Assembly (NCBI GenBank): GCA_025964215.1
Contig: JAOPZG010000670.1
Span: 1 to 9,390, forward strand
Length of the DNA: 9,390 bases
From: Conexibacter sp.
Lineage (GTDB): Bacteria > Actinomycetota > Thermoleophilia > Solirubrobacterales > Solirubrobacteraceae
Direction of reading: 5' to 3'
Position numbers and translations under genes: made by a program. Each line of letters begins with the position of its first letter. Position 1 is the stretch's first letter. Below the pieces are notes generated by a model, which saw only the letters and a list, made by a program, of their open reading frames with translations, did no database searches and had not been told where the DNA came from. Positions 1 to 6,175 of the stretch are shown here, one piece after another.

Positions 1-77
1 GGGGCTGCCGCGCCGGCGCGCTCTTCGCCGCGGGCTTCGGCCCGGCGCTGCGGATGTCGCCGTGGCACGAGGCTTAG
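1..77 (+). CDS. C-terminal end of an unidentified protein (5' partial)
   Basis: An open frame enters from the left edge, reading from base 3, and stops at TAG 75-77. Only 24 residues are visible. They are alanine/glycine rich and end in PALRMSPWHEA, which would suit the last membrane helix and short cytoplasmic tail of an integral membrane protein such as a transporter. This is a guess from composition only. The stop overlaps the TAA of the convergent antiporter gene, so the two 3' ends share bases 74-77. Third positions are almost all G or C, as in the neighbours, which supports real coding. The family cannot be named from this fragment. Confidence 0.55.
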   Translation, partial: GCRAGALFAAGFGPALRMSPWHEA

Positions 78-1660
78 ACCTCCAGCCGCGTCTCCTCCAG
101 GTCCAGCTCGCGCTCGACCCGGCGCATGACCTCGCTGGAGATCTGGCGCTCGTTGCGCAGGCCGAGCAGCGCGTGGCGCTGGGCCGCGTAGATCTCGTGC
201 ATCATCCGCTGGTAGAGCATCGAGCCCTCCTCGAGGCCGTCCTCGTCCTCGATCTTCCCCGCCCGGATCTTGAAGCGGCGCTGGCGGAACTCGTACAGCC
301 TGCGGACGCGCTCGATGCTGCCGTCGCGCGTCCAGTCCTCGGTCTCGAGCTCGCCGATCCGGTCGAGCGCGGCGCGCGCGATGCTCAACCGCGCCCGCAG
401 CTCCTCGCGCTCCTCCTCGGTCCCGTCCTCGGTGGCATGCAGCGTCCGGATCAGCCACGGCAGCGTCAGCCCCTGGCCGACGACGGTGACGAGGATCAGC
501 GCGAAGGTGATGAACTGGATCAGCTCGCGGCCGGGCAGCGGCGCGCCGCCGTCGGTGTGGAGCGGGAGCGAGAGCGCGGCCGCCAGCGAGACGGCGCCGC
601 GCATCCCGGCCCAGCCGCCGACGACCCGGACGCGCCAGTCGGCGCGGCGCGCGAGCTGCGACGGGCGCCGGTCGATCGCCCGGATCAGCGCCGTGACGAG
701 GAAGTTCCAGGCGAAGCGGACGGCGATCACCGCCGCGCAGACGGCCGCGGCATAGCCGATCACCTGGCCGGCCGGGCGACCCTGCAGGCCGTCGACGATC
801 GAGGGCAGCTGCAACCCGATGAGGATGAAGAGCGCCGCGTTGAGCAGGAAGGTGAGCGTCGACCAGAGGCCATCGGACTGCATGCGGCTCTCCGGCGAGG
901 CGATCTCCGGCGCGCGGAAGCCGAGGTAGACGCCGCACGTGACGGCGGCGAGCACGCCGGAGACGCCGAGCTCCTGCGCCGGGATGAACGCGCCGTAGGC
1001 GCTGAAGAGCGAGATCGTCAGCTCGGTGTTGATGTCGGTCACGCGCCGGCGGACCTCGCCGATCACCCAGCCGACCGCGAGGCCGACGAGCAGGCCGCCG
1101 CCGGCCTCCGCGAAGAAGTCGAGCGCGGTGTGGCCGGCCGAGACGCTCTCGCCGACCGCGGCGGCGAGCGCGACCTTGAAGGCGACGAGCGCGGTCGCGT
1201 CGTTGAACAGGCTCTCGCCCTCGAGGACGTTGACCATGCGGCGCGGCGCGCCGACCCGGCGCATGATCGCGGTCGCCGCCGCGGGGTCGGTCGGCGAGAC
1301 GATCGCGCCGAGCGCGAAGGACATCGCCCACGGCAGGTCGATCAGCGCGTGGGCGAGCACGGCGACCGCCACGGTCGTGGCGATGACCAACCCGATGGCG
1401 TTGAGCGAGATCACCCGCGCGTCGCCGCGCAGCGCGCGCAGGTCGAAGAAGAACGCCGAGGAGTACAACAACGGCGGCAGGAAGACGAGCAGCACGAGGT
1501 CGGGGTCGAGCTGGACGTCCGGGATCCCGGGGAGCAGCCCCAGGATCAGCCCGCCGAGCACGAGCGGGATCGGGTAGGGCACGTTCAGCCAGTTGGCGAG
1601 CGCGTTGAGGCCGGCGGCCGAGACGAACAGCGCGGCGAGGACGAACTGGAGGTCGCTCAC
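74..1660 (-). CDS. Na+/H+ antiporter, CPA1 (NhaP/NHE) family
   Basis: This is a 528-residue monovalent cation/proton antiporter of the inner membrane, expected to use the proton gradient to expel Na+ (or K+) for pH and salt homeostasis. About twelve hydrophobic segments span residues 4-405. Family signatures are visible: FLPPLLYSSAF at 60-70, SPTDPAAA at 122-129 (the unwound TDP helix), LEGESLFNDATALV at 146-159 with the ion-binding N153-D154 pair, and GWAGMRGAVSLAAALSLP at 349-366 with R354. Residues 410-528 form a charged, helical cytoplasmic tail, as is common in bacterial NhaP-type proteins and probably regulatory. I chose GTG at 1660 because a GACAAT hexamer ends 6 nt upstream, fitting the leaderless pattern of the window, and because hydrophobic residues then begin at once. 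The frame stays open to an ATG at 1708 (MRTNLRIRRR), but that codon overlaps the lipase start. The transported ion cannot be fixed from sequence. Confidence 0.93.
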   Translation of the reverse strand: MSDLQFVLAALFVSAAGLNALANWLNVPYPIPLVLGGLILGLLPGIPDVQLDPDLVLLVFLPPLLYSSAFFFDLRALRGDARVISLNAIGLVIATTVAVAVLAHALIDLPWAMSFALGAIVSPTDPAAATAIMRRVGAPRRMVNVLEGESLFNDATALVAFKVALAAAVGESVSAGHTALDFFAEAGGGLLVGLAVGWVIGEVRRRVTDINTELTISLFSAYGAFIPAQELGVSGVLAAVTCGVYLGFRAPEIASPESRMQSDGLWSTLTFLLNAALFILIGLQLPSIVDGLQGRPAGQVIGYAAAVCAAVIAVRFAWNFLVTALIRAIDRRPSQLARRADWRVRVVGGWAGMRGAVSLAAALSLPLHTDGGAPLPGRELIQFITFALILVTVVGQGLTLPWLIRTLHATEDGTEEEREELRARLSIARAALDRIGELETEDWTRDGSIERVRRLYEFRQRRFKIRAGKIEDEDGLEEGSMLYQRMMHEIYAAQRHALLGLRNERQISSEVMRRVERELDLEETRLEV

Positions 1661-1666
1661 GCGCGC

Positions 1667-1672
1667 ATTGTC
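1667..1672 (-). promoter_or_regulatory. Candidate -10 element of the antiporter gene
   Basis: On the minus strand this reads GACAAT, followed by 6 nt and then the GTG start at 1660. The spacing fits a leaderless mRNA beginning at or next to the start codon. It is a NANNNT rather than a full TANNNT match. No -35 box is recognisable. It overlaps the left edge of the 18-bp palindrome. Confidence 0.4.
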
Positions 1673-1688
1673 GCCGCCGCGGCGGCGA
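1671..1688. promoter_or_regulatory. 18-bp perfect palindrome between divergent promoters (possible operator)
   Basis: The bases TCGCCGCCGCGGCGGCGA are their own reverse complement. One base further out on the left is unpaired, after which ATT (1667-1669) faces AT (1689-1690), so the symmetry nearly continues. The element lies between the -10 candidate of the antiporter and that of the lipase, in the -35/spacer zone of both. A dimeric regulator bound here could control both genes. The repeat is built of CGC/GCC units that are frequent in this genome, so chance is not excluded. Confidence 0.35.
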
Positions 1689-1693
1689 ATCCG

Positions 1694-1699
1694 TAGGTT
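1694..1699 (+). promoter_or_regulatory. Candidate -10 element of the lipase gene
   Basis: TAGGTT is followed by 7 nt and the ATG at 1707, a leaderless arrangement. There is no purine-rich ribosome binding site in the 46-bp gap and no clear -35 box. It supports the start at 1707 rather than the upstream extension of the same frame. Confidence 0.5.
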
Positions 1700-1706
1700 G
1701 GTGCGC

Positions 1707-2696
1707 ATGTCCCCACGCCGTCTCCTGGTCCTCCTGACGCTCGCGCTGAGCGTCGCCCTCAGCGGTACCGCCCACGCGGCCGCCTCGAAGTACGTCGAGC
1801 CCGAGCTCACCGTCAAGCCCGCGACGCTCGACCGCGCGCTGCACTGCGTCGGCGCGATCGACCACGCCAAGCGCACGCCGATCATGCTCGTGACCGGCAC
1901 GGGCGCGAGCGGCGCCGAGGCCTACGCCATCGGCAAGGGCGCGCTCGACAGCTACGGCGCGCCGGTCTGCTACGTCGACTACCCCAACTTCACGACCGCC
2001 GACGTCCAGGTCTCGGTCCAGTACCTCGTCAACGGCCTGCGCGTGATGTCGCGGCGGGCGGGGCGCAAGGTCGCGGTCTTCGGGATCAGCCAGGGCGGGC
2101 TGCTCCCGCGCGTCGCGCTGACCTACTGGCCGAGCCTGCGCGCGAAGGTCTCCGACGTCATCGCCGCCGCCGGCACGCAGCACGGCACGATCCTCGGCGA
2201 CCGCGCCGCGTGCGCGAAGGCGCCCGGCTGCATCCCCGCCGGCTGGCAGCAGGGCGCGGGCTCGCAGTTCCTGAAGGCCTTGAACGCCGGGCCCGACGAG
2301 ACACCCGGCCCGACCTCCTGGACGACCGTCCGCTCGAGCGACGACGAGACCGTCCAGCCGCAGACCGGCCCGCACCCGACCTCGGCGCTCGCCGGCGCGA
2401 CGAACGTCCTGATCCAGTCGGTCTGCCCCGGCCGCAAGGTGTCGCACATCGGCACCGCGCTCGACTCCGTCACCTTCGCGCTGATCGACGACGCGATGAC
2501 CCACGCCGGCCCGGCCAAGCTCTCGCGCCTGCCCGCCGACGTCTGCGCCCACCCCTACGCGCCGGGCCTCGACGAGGCGGCGACGACCTCGCTGCTGACC
2601 GCAGCCGGCGGGCTGACGGGCGGGCGGTCGACCTCGCAGCCGCGGGTGACCAAGGAGCCGAAGGTGCGGGCGTGGATGAGGGTGCGGGTGCCGTAG
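1707..2696 (+). CDS. Secreted lipase/esterase related to Candida antarctica lipase B
   Basis: This 329-residue alpha/beta hydrolase is predicted to be exported and to hydrolyse carboxylic esters or acylglycerols outside the cell. Residues 1-24 form a Sec signal peptide: RR, a leucine-rich core, and AHA before a cut near residue 24. The mature part follows lipase B (CalB) from memory of its sequence: LVTGTGASG at 61-69 with T65 as oxyanion residue, GISQGG at 126-131 with nucleophile S128 and Q129, SSDDETVQPQ at 210-219 with D213 as the acid, and VSHIGT at 245-250 with H247 as the base. C47/C88 and C240/C280 match two CalB disulfides; C169/C174 may be an extra one. Unlike CalB (TWSQG), it has a canonical GxSxG. 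The basic tail after about residue 305 (VTKEPKVRAWMRVRVP) has no CalB counterpart. Divergent from the antiporter. Substrate chain length is unknown. Confidence 0.9.
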   Translation: MSPRRLLVLLTLALSVALSGTAHAAASKYVEPELTVKPATLDRALHCVGAIDHAKRTPIMLVTGTGASGAEAYAIGKGALDSYGAPVCYVDYPNFTTADVQVSVQYLVNGLRVMSRRAGRKVAVFGISQGGLLPRVALTYWPSLRAKVSDVIAAAGTQHGTILGDRAACAKAPGCIPAGWQQGAGSQFLKALNAGPDETPGPTSWTTVRSSDDETVQPQTGPHPTSALAGATNVLIQSVCPGRKVSHIGTALDSVTFALIDDAMTHAGPAKLSRLPADVCAHPYAPGLDEAATTSLLTAAGGLTGGRSTSQPRVTKEPKVRAWMRVRVP

Positions 2697-2705
2697 GCCG
2701 CGCCC

Positions 2706-2711
2706 TACCCT
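2706..2711 (+). promoter_or_regulatory. Candidate -10 element of the zinc-ribbon SDR gene
   Basis: TACCCT is followed by 10 nt and ATG at 2722. It lies in the 25-bp gap after the lipase stop. The spacing would give a leaderless or nearly leaderless transcript. No -35 box is recognisable. The upstream lipase could also read through. Confidence 0.4.
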
Positions 2712-2721
2712 TCGGCGGGAC

Positions 2722-4146
2722 ATGGACGGCATCGACCCCGATCGCCTCGCCGACGCGCTGCGCGTGCTGGCGGAGGCCGAGCAGCTTCCCAGCGAGCATC
2801 CGGACGCGGTGGCGGTGCGGCGTGCCACGGGGCGGCTGTTCAAGGCGGTCAAGGAGCAGCGGCGTGGCGAGCGGCGCGATGCGGTCCGCGCGAACGACGA
2901 GGCGGTGACCGCCGCGACCGCGACCGGCGCGCCGGGGCGGATCGACGACGAGACGCAGGGGCGCGCGCTGCGCTCGGGGACTACGGGCGCCAGCGCGGGG
3001 ACGCTGCGCAAGGCGCGTGCGTGCTACGTCTGCAAGCAGCGCTACGTCGAGGTCGACGCGTTCTACCACCAGCTCTGCCCCGCCTGCGCGGCGCTGAACC
3101 ACGCTCGGCGCGACGCGCGCACGGACCTGACCGGCCGCCGCGCGCTGCTCACCGGCGGTCGCGCGAAGATCGGCATGTACATCGCCTTGCGGCTGTTGCG
3201 CGACGGCGCGCACACGACGATCACCACGCGCTTCCCGCAGGACGCCGTCCAGCGCTTCACGGCGATGGAGGACAGCGCTGAGTGGATCGGGCGCCTGCGC
3301 ATCGTCGGGATCGACCTGCGCGACCCCGCGCAGGTCGTCGCGCTGGCCGACGAGGTCGCCGCGCGGGGGCCGCTCGACATCCTCATCAACAACGCCGCGC
3401 AGACGGTGCGGCGCTCGCCGGGCGCGTACGCGCACCTCACGCGGACGGCGAACGCGCCGCTGCCGGCCGGGCCGCTGCCGGAGGTCCTGACGCTGGGCCG
3501 CGCGGGCCACGCGCTCGCGAGCGCCGGGGAGCTCGACGCGTCCCACTGGTCCCCCACGCCTCAAGCGCTCACCGCGCTCGCGCTGACCGCCGGCTCCGCC
3601 TCGCCCGAGCGGATCGCCACCGGGACCGCGATCGACGCCGGCGGCCTCGCCCCCGACCTCCACGAGCACAACAGCTGGAGCCAGGTCGTCGACGAGGTCG
3701 ACCCGGTCGAGCTGCTCGAGGTCCAGCTCTGCAACGAGACCGCGCCGTTCATCCTCATCAGCCGGCTGCGCGCCGCGCTCGCGTCCTCGACCGCGCGCCG
3801 CACCTACGTCGTCAACGTCTCGGCGATGGAGGGCCAGTTCGGCCGCGGCTACAAGGGCCCCGGCCATCCGCACACCAACATGGCGAAGGCCGCGGTCAAC
3901 ATGCTCACGCGCACGAGCGCGGGCGAGCTGCTCGCCGACGGGATCCTGATGACGAGCGTCGACACCGGCTGGATCACCGACGAGCGCCCGCACCCGACGA
4001 AGATGCGCCTCGCCGAGGAGGGCTTCCACGCGCCGCTCGACCTCACCGACGGCGCCGCCCGCGTCTACGACCCGATCGTCCGCGGCGAGGCGGGCGAGGA
4101 CGTCCACGGCGTCTTCTTGAAGGACTACGCGCCCGCGCCCTGGTAG
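2722..4146 (+). CDS. Zinc-ribbon/short-chain dehydrogenase (SDR) fusion protein
   Basis: This 474-residue protein has three visible parts. Residues 1-60 are a charged helical region. Residues 101-122 carry CYVC...CPAC (C101, C104, C119, C122), a likely structural zinc ribbon. From about 137 there is a Rossmann-fold SDR: TGGRAKIG at 144-151 (a variant of TGxxxGxG), DLR at 198-200, NNAA at 223-226, N338 in CNETAPF and S367 in NVSAME. The lysine of the YxxxK motif is present (K389 in TNMAKAAVNMLTR), but the tyrosine position is T385. A tyrosine at 377 may or may not substitute. About 110 residues separate NNAA from N338, much longer than in classical SDRs. I recall proteins with this layout in bacteria and eukaryotes but cannot name a reaction, so whether it is a redox enzyme is open. 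A NAD(P)-dependent oxidoreductase is the default reading. The start is fixed by the -10-like hexamer and the short gap after the lipase. Confidence 0.85.
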   Translation: MDGIDPDRLADALRVLAEAEQLPSEHPDAVAVRRATGRLFKAVKEQRRGERRDAVRANDEAVTAATATGAPGRIDDETQGRALRSGTTGASAGTLRKARACYVCKQRYVEVDAFYHQLCPACAALNHARRDARTDLTGRRALLTGGRAKIGMYIALRLLRDGAHTTITTRFPQDAVQRFTAMEDSAEWIGRLRIVGIDLRDPAQVVALADEVAARGPLDILINNAAQTVRRSPGAYAHLTRTANAPLPAGPLPEVLTLGRAGHALASAGELDASHWSPTPQALTALALTAGSASPERIATGTAIDAGGLAPDLHEHNSWSQVVDEVDPVELLEVQLCNETAPFILISRLRAALASSTARRTYVVNVSAMEGQFGRGYKGPGHPHTNMAKAAVNMLTRTSAGELLADGILMTSVDTGWITDERPHPTKMRLAEEGFHAPLDLTDGAARVYDPIVRGEAGEDVHGVFLKDYAPAPW

Positions 4147-4150
4147 CGCT

Positions 4151-4170
4151 CGCGCCGCCGTCGCGGCGTG
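4151..4170 (+). terminator. Possible hairpin terminator after the zinc-ribbon SDR gene
   Basis: Four bases after the TAG at 4144-4146, CGCCGC (4153-4158) pairs with GCGGCG (4163-4168) across a CGTC loop. The stem extends by a G-T and a C-G pair to 4151-4170. No T-tract follows, as is common in high-GC actinobacteria. It ends 5 bases before the -10 candidate of the next gene, so it could insulate the two. Such GC hairpins also arise by chance here. Confidence 0.3.
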
Positions 4171-4175
4171 CTCGG

Positions 4176-4181
4176 GATACT
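4176..4181 (+). promoter_or_regulatory. Candidate -10 element of the PaiB-like gene
   Basis: GATACT is close to TATAAT at its core and is followed by 6 nt and ATG at 4188. This is one of the better leaderless promoter candidates in the window. No Shine-Dalgarno sequence lies in the gap. Confidence 0.5.
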
Positions 4182-4187
4182 GGCGCC

Positions 4188-4823
4188 ATGCGCCACACCC
4201 CCGAGCACGCGGTGGAGGACGAGGCCGTCGTCCGCCGGCTGATCGCCGAGAACCCGTGGGCGACGATCGTCAGCGAGCACGACGGCGAGCTCGTCGCCTC
4301 CCACTACCCGATGCTCCTCGACGAGCGCGAGGACGGCCGCGGCGGGCTCGCCGTCGTCACCCACCTCGGCCGGCCGGACGACCAAGTCCATGGCCTTGGC
4401 AGCGGTCGCGAGGTGCTGCTGATCATCGCGGGCGTCCACGGCTACATCTCGCCGAGCTGGTACTCCGAGCTCGGCGTCCGCGCCCCGACCTGGAACTTCA
4501 GCGTCGCCCACTGCCACGGCGTCCCGGAGGTCCTGGAGCCCGAGGAGAACGTGCGCGTCCTGACGCGCCTGGTCGCGCGCTTCGAGCAGCACGTCGAGGA
4601 GCCCGTGTACCTCGAGGCCGACGTCGCCGCCCGCCTCGCGCCGGGCACCGTCGGCCTCCGCATCCCGATCGCGCGCTTCACCTGCAAGGTGAAGATGAGC
4701 CAGGACAAGGACCCGCGGAGCCAGGCGCAGGTGCTGGAGGCGCTGCGGCGGCCGGGGCCCTACCGACATGATGTCCTTGCCGGCGAGATGGAGCGCGCGC
4801 TGGGCGAGTACAAACGGAGCTAG
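4188..4823 (+). CDS. FMN-binding split-barrel protein, PaiB family
   Basis: This 211-residue protein belongs to the family called FMN-binding negative transcriptional regulator, after Bacillus subtilis PaiB (about 207 residues, full-length match). Landmarks are ENPWATIVS at 21-29, GVHGYISPSWY at 82-92, APTWNFSVAHCHG at 99-111 and the family signature KMSQDKDP at 169-176. These fit a flavin-binding beta-barrel like pyridoxamine phosphate oxidases. In Bacillus, PaiB acts with the acetyltransferase PaiA on sporulation and protease genes. No acetyltransferase neighbours it here, so regulation versus flavin-dependent redox or haem-related chemistry is undecided. No helix-turn-helix is evident. The frame stays open far upstream, but that part is a shadow of the preceding SDR. 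ATG 4188 matches the family N terminus and the -10 candidate. Confidence 0.9.
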   Translation: MRHTPEHAVEDEAVVRRLIAENPWATIVSEHDGELVASHYPMLLDEREDGRGGLAVVTHLGRPDDQVHGLGSGREVLLIIAGVHGYISPSWYSELGVRAPTWNFSVAHCHGVPEVLEPEENVRVLTRLVARFEQHVEEPVYLEADVAARLAPGTVGLRIPIARFTCKVKMSQDKDPRSQAQVLEALRRPGPYRHDVLAGEMERALGEYKRS

Positions 4824-4838
4824 CCTCCGCTTCGGTGG

Positions 4839-4844
4839 TACAGT
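4839..4844 (+). promoter_or_regulatory. Candidate -10 element of the RDH-like SDR gene
   Basis: TACAGT is followed by 7 nt and ATG at 4852, in the 28-bp gap after the PaiB-like gene. The fit to the leaderless pattern is good. The region at -35 is GC-rich with no TTGACA-like box. Confidence 0.5.
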
Positions 4845-4851
4845 GGACGTC

Positions 4852-5799
4852 ATGCCCACCGCAGACCGCATCTCCACCCCGTTCGGCTTCGACTCGACCG
4901 CCGCCGAGGTGATCGCGGGCATCGACCTGTCGGGCAAGCGCGCGGTCGTCACCGGCGGCTCGTCGGGGATCGGGGTCGAGACGGCGCGGGCGCTCGCGAG
5001 CGCGGGTGCCGCGGTGACGCTGGCGGTCCGAAACGCCTCCGCCGGCGCACGCGTCGCCGCCGAGATCACGGCGAGCACGGGCACGGCGGTGAGCGTCGGC
5101 GCGCTCGATCTCGCCGACCTCGCGTCGGTCGCCGCGTTCGTCGCGGCCTGGGACGGTCCGCTCGACCTGTTGATCAACAACGCCGGCGTCATGGCGCTGC
5201 CCGAGCTCCAGCTCGACGCCGCCGGGATCGAGCAGCAGTTCGCGACCAACCACGTCGGCCACTTCGCGCTGACGGTCGGCCTGCACGACGCGCTCGCGGC
5301 GGCCTCCGGCAACGCCCGCGTCGTCTCGCTGAGCTCGCGCGGCCACCTGCGCTCCCCGGTGGTCTTCGAGGACATCAACTTCACCGACCGCGCCTATGAC
5401 CCGTGGCTCGCCTACGGCCAGTCGAAGACCGCGAACATCCTGCTCGCCGTCGAGGCGACGCGGCGCTGGGCGGACGACGGCATCTTCGCCAACGCCGTCC
5501 ACCCGGGCGCGATCGCGGAGACCAACCTCTCGCGCCATATGGAGCCCGGGGCGCTCGCCGCGCTGCGCGACTCCGGCCAGTTCACCTTCAAGTCGATCGA
5601 GCAAGGCGCGTCGACCAGCGTCCTGCTCGCGACCTCGCCGCAGCTCGAGGGCATCGGCGGGCGCTACTTCGAGGACGACAACGAGGCCGAGGTGCTCGCC
5701 GAGGTCACGCCCGAGGCGGGCGCCGGCGTCGCGGCCTACGCGCTGGACCCGGAGAGCGCCGAGCGCCTCTGGGAGCTCTCGCTGGAGCTCGTGGGCTGA
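4852..5799 (+). CDS. Short-chain dehydrogenase, retinol-dehydrogenase/WWOX-like
   Basis: This 315-residue NAD(P)(H)-dependent oxidoreductase should interconvert an alcohol and a carbonyl; the natural substrate is not readable from sequence. All classical SDR elements are present: TGGSSGIG at 34-41 for the cofactor, DLAD at 86-89, NNAG at 109-112, TNHVGHF at 132-138 with N133, SLSSRGH at 159-165 with the catalytic serine, and Y188-G-Q-S-K192 as the YxxxK pair. The order and the TNHVGHF and HPGAI (217-221) motifs resemble the retinol dehydrogenase/WWOX/protochlorophyllide reductase-like branch. Length is normal. R60 after the second beta strand (LAVRN) hints at NADP preference. Unlike the SDR at 2722, its active site is complete. 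Located between the PaiB-like and YnfA-like genes with short gaps but with its own -10 candidate. Confidence 0.92.
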   Translation: MPTADRISTPFGFDSTAAEVIAGIDLSGKRAVVTGGSSGIGVETARALASAGAAVTLAVRNASAGARVAAEITASTGTAVSVGALDLADLASVAAFVAAWDGPLDLLINNAGVMALPELQLDAAGIEQQFATNHVGHFALTVGLHDALAAASGNARVVSLSSRGHLRSPVVFEDINFTDRAYDPWLAYGQSKTANILLAVEATRRWADDGIFANAVHPGAIAETNLSRHMEPGALAALRDSGQFTFKSIEQGASTSVLLATSPQLEGIGGRYFEDDNEAEVLAEVTPEAGAGVAAYALDPESAERLWELSLELVG

Positions 5800-5819
5800 G
5801 GCCCGGCCGCGGCGCCTGC

Positions 5820-5825
5820 GACGAT
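5820..5825 (+). promoter_or_regulatory. Weak candidate -10 element of the YnfA-like gene
   Basis: GACGAT is followed by 7 nt and GTG at 5833. It is the poorest hexamer of the series, but its spacing matches the others and favours GTG 5833 over ATG 5824, for which no upstream hexamer is seen. It lies inside the left arm of the hairpin at 5820-5856. Confidence 0.25.
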
Positions 5826-5856
5826 GGCGCGCGTGACCGCTGCGCGCGCCATCGTC
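5820..5856 (+). repeat. 14-bp perfect inverted repeat spanning the YnfA start codons
   Basis: GACGATGGCGCGCG (5820-5833) is exactly complementary to CGCGCGCCATCGTC (5843-5856), with 9 bases between. In RNA, two further G-U pairs (5834/5842 and 5835/5841) would close the loop to five bases. Both possible starts (ATG 5824, GTG 5833) lie at least partly inside the left arm. As RNA it could hide the start codon; as DNA it could be an operator. The protein it encodes reads [11 protein letters not shown]. Confidence 0.6.
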
Positions 5857-6159
5857 CTGTTCGTCGCCGCGGCGATCTGCGAGATCGGCGGCGCGTACCT
5901 CGTCTGGGTCGGCGTCAAGGAGCACAAGGGCGTGCTGTGCGTCCTCGGCGGCTTCGTGGCGCTGAGCGTCTACGGGCTGGTCGCGGCGCTCCAGCCGAGC
6001 AACGAGTTCGGCCGCGTCCTGGCGGCGTACGGCGGCGTCTTCATCGTCGGCTCGCTGCTGTGGGGCGTCGCGTTCGACGGCTTCCACCCGGACCGCTCGG
6101 ACCTCGCGGGCGCGCTGATCTGCCTCGTCGGCGTCGGCGTGATCATGTTCGCCCGCTAG
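5833..6159 (+). CDS. ynfA: Small four-helix membrane protein, YnfA/UPF0060 family
   Basis: This 108-residue inner-membrane protein is the same length as Escherichia coli YnfA. Four hydrophobic helices are seen at about 5-27, 33-53, 61-80 and 90-107. The family signature [12 protein letters not shown] is at 60-71, with CEIGGAYL at 16-23 and D82-G83 before the last helix. The family resembles small multidrug resistance proteins of the drug/metabolite transporter superfamily, and YnfA has been linked to efflux of toxic cations. The substrate here is unknown. GTG 5833 is chosen because it reproduces the usual family N terminus and has a -10-like hexamer 7 nt upstream. ATG 5824 would add MAR and is the alternative. 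Both lie in a strong inverted repeat. Convergent with the globin, 16 bp away. Confidence 0.85.
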   Translation: MTAARAIVLFVAAAICEIGGAYLVWVGVKEHKGVLCVLGGFVALSVYGLVAALQPSNEFGRVLAAYGGVFIVGSLLWGVAFDGFHPDRSDLAGALICLVGVGVIMFAR

Positions 6160-6175
6160 CGCGACGCGCCGCGGC

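Noticed and set aside
1661..1708. ATG at 1708 as start of the antiporter
   Set aside because: It overlaps the lipase start codon and adds an arginine-rich leader (MRTNLRIRRRGG) before the first membrane helix. GTG 1660 has a -10-like hexamer at the usual spacing.
2470..4107. Long minus-strand open frame of about 545 codons opposite the zinc-ribbon SDR
   Set aside because: Its translation is arginine/alanine/glycine-rich low-complexity with no domain motif, whereas the plus strand shows clear SDR and zinc-ribbon motifs. Long antisense frames are expected at this GC content.
6159..6175. Terminator between the convergent ynfA and globin genes
   Set aside because: The only self-complementary stretch (GCGCG-A-CGCGC) has a one-base loop and cannot form a proper hairpin; no T-tract is present.
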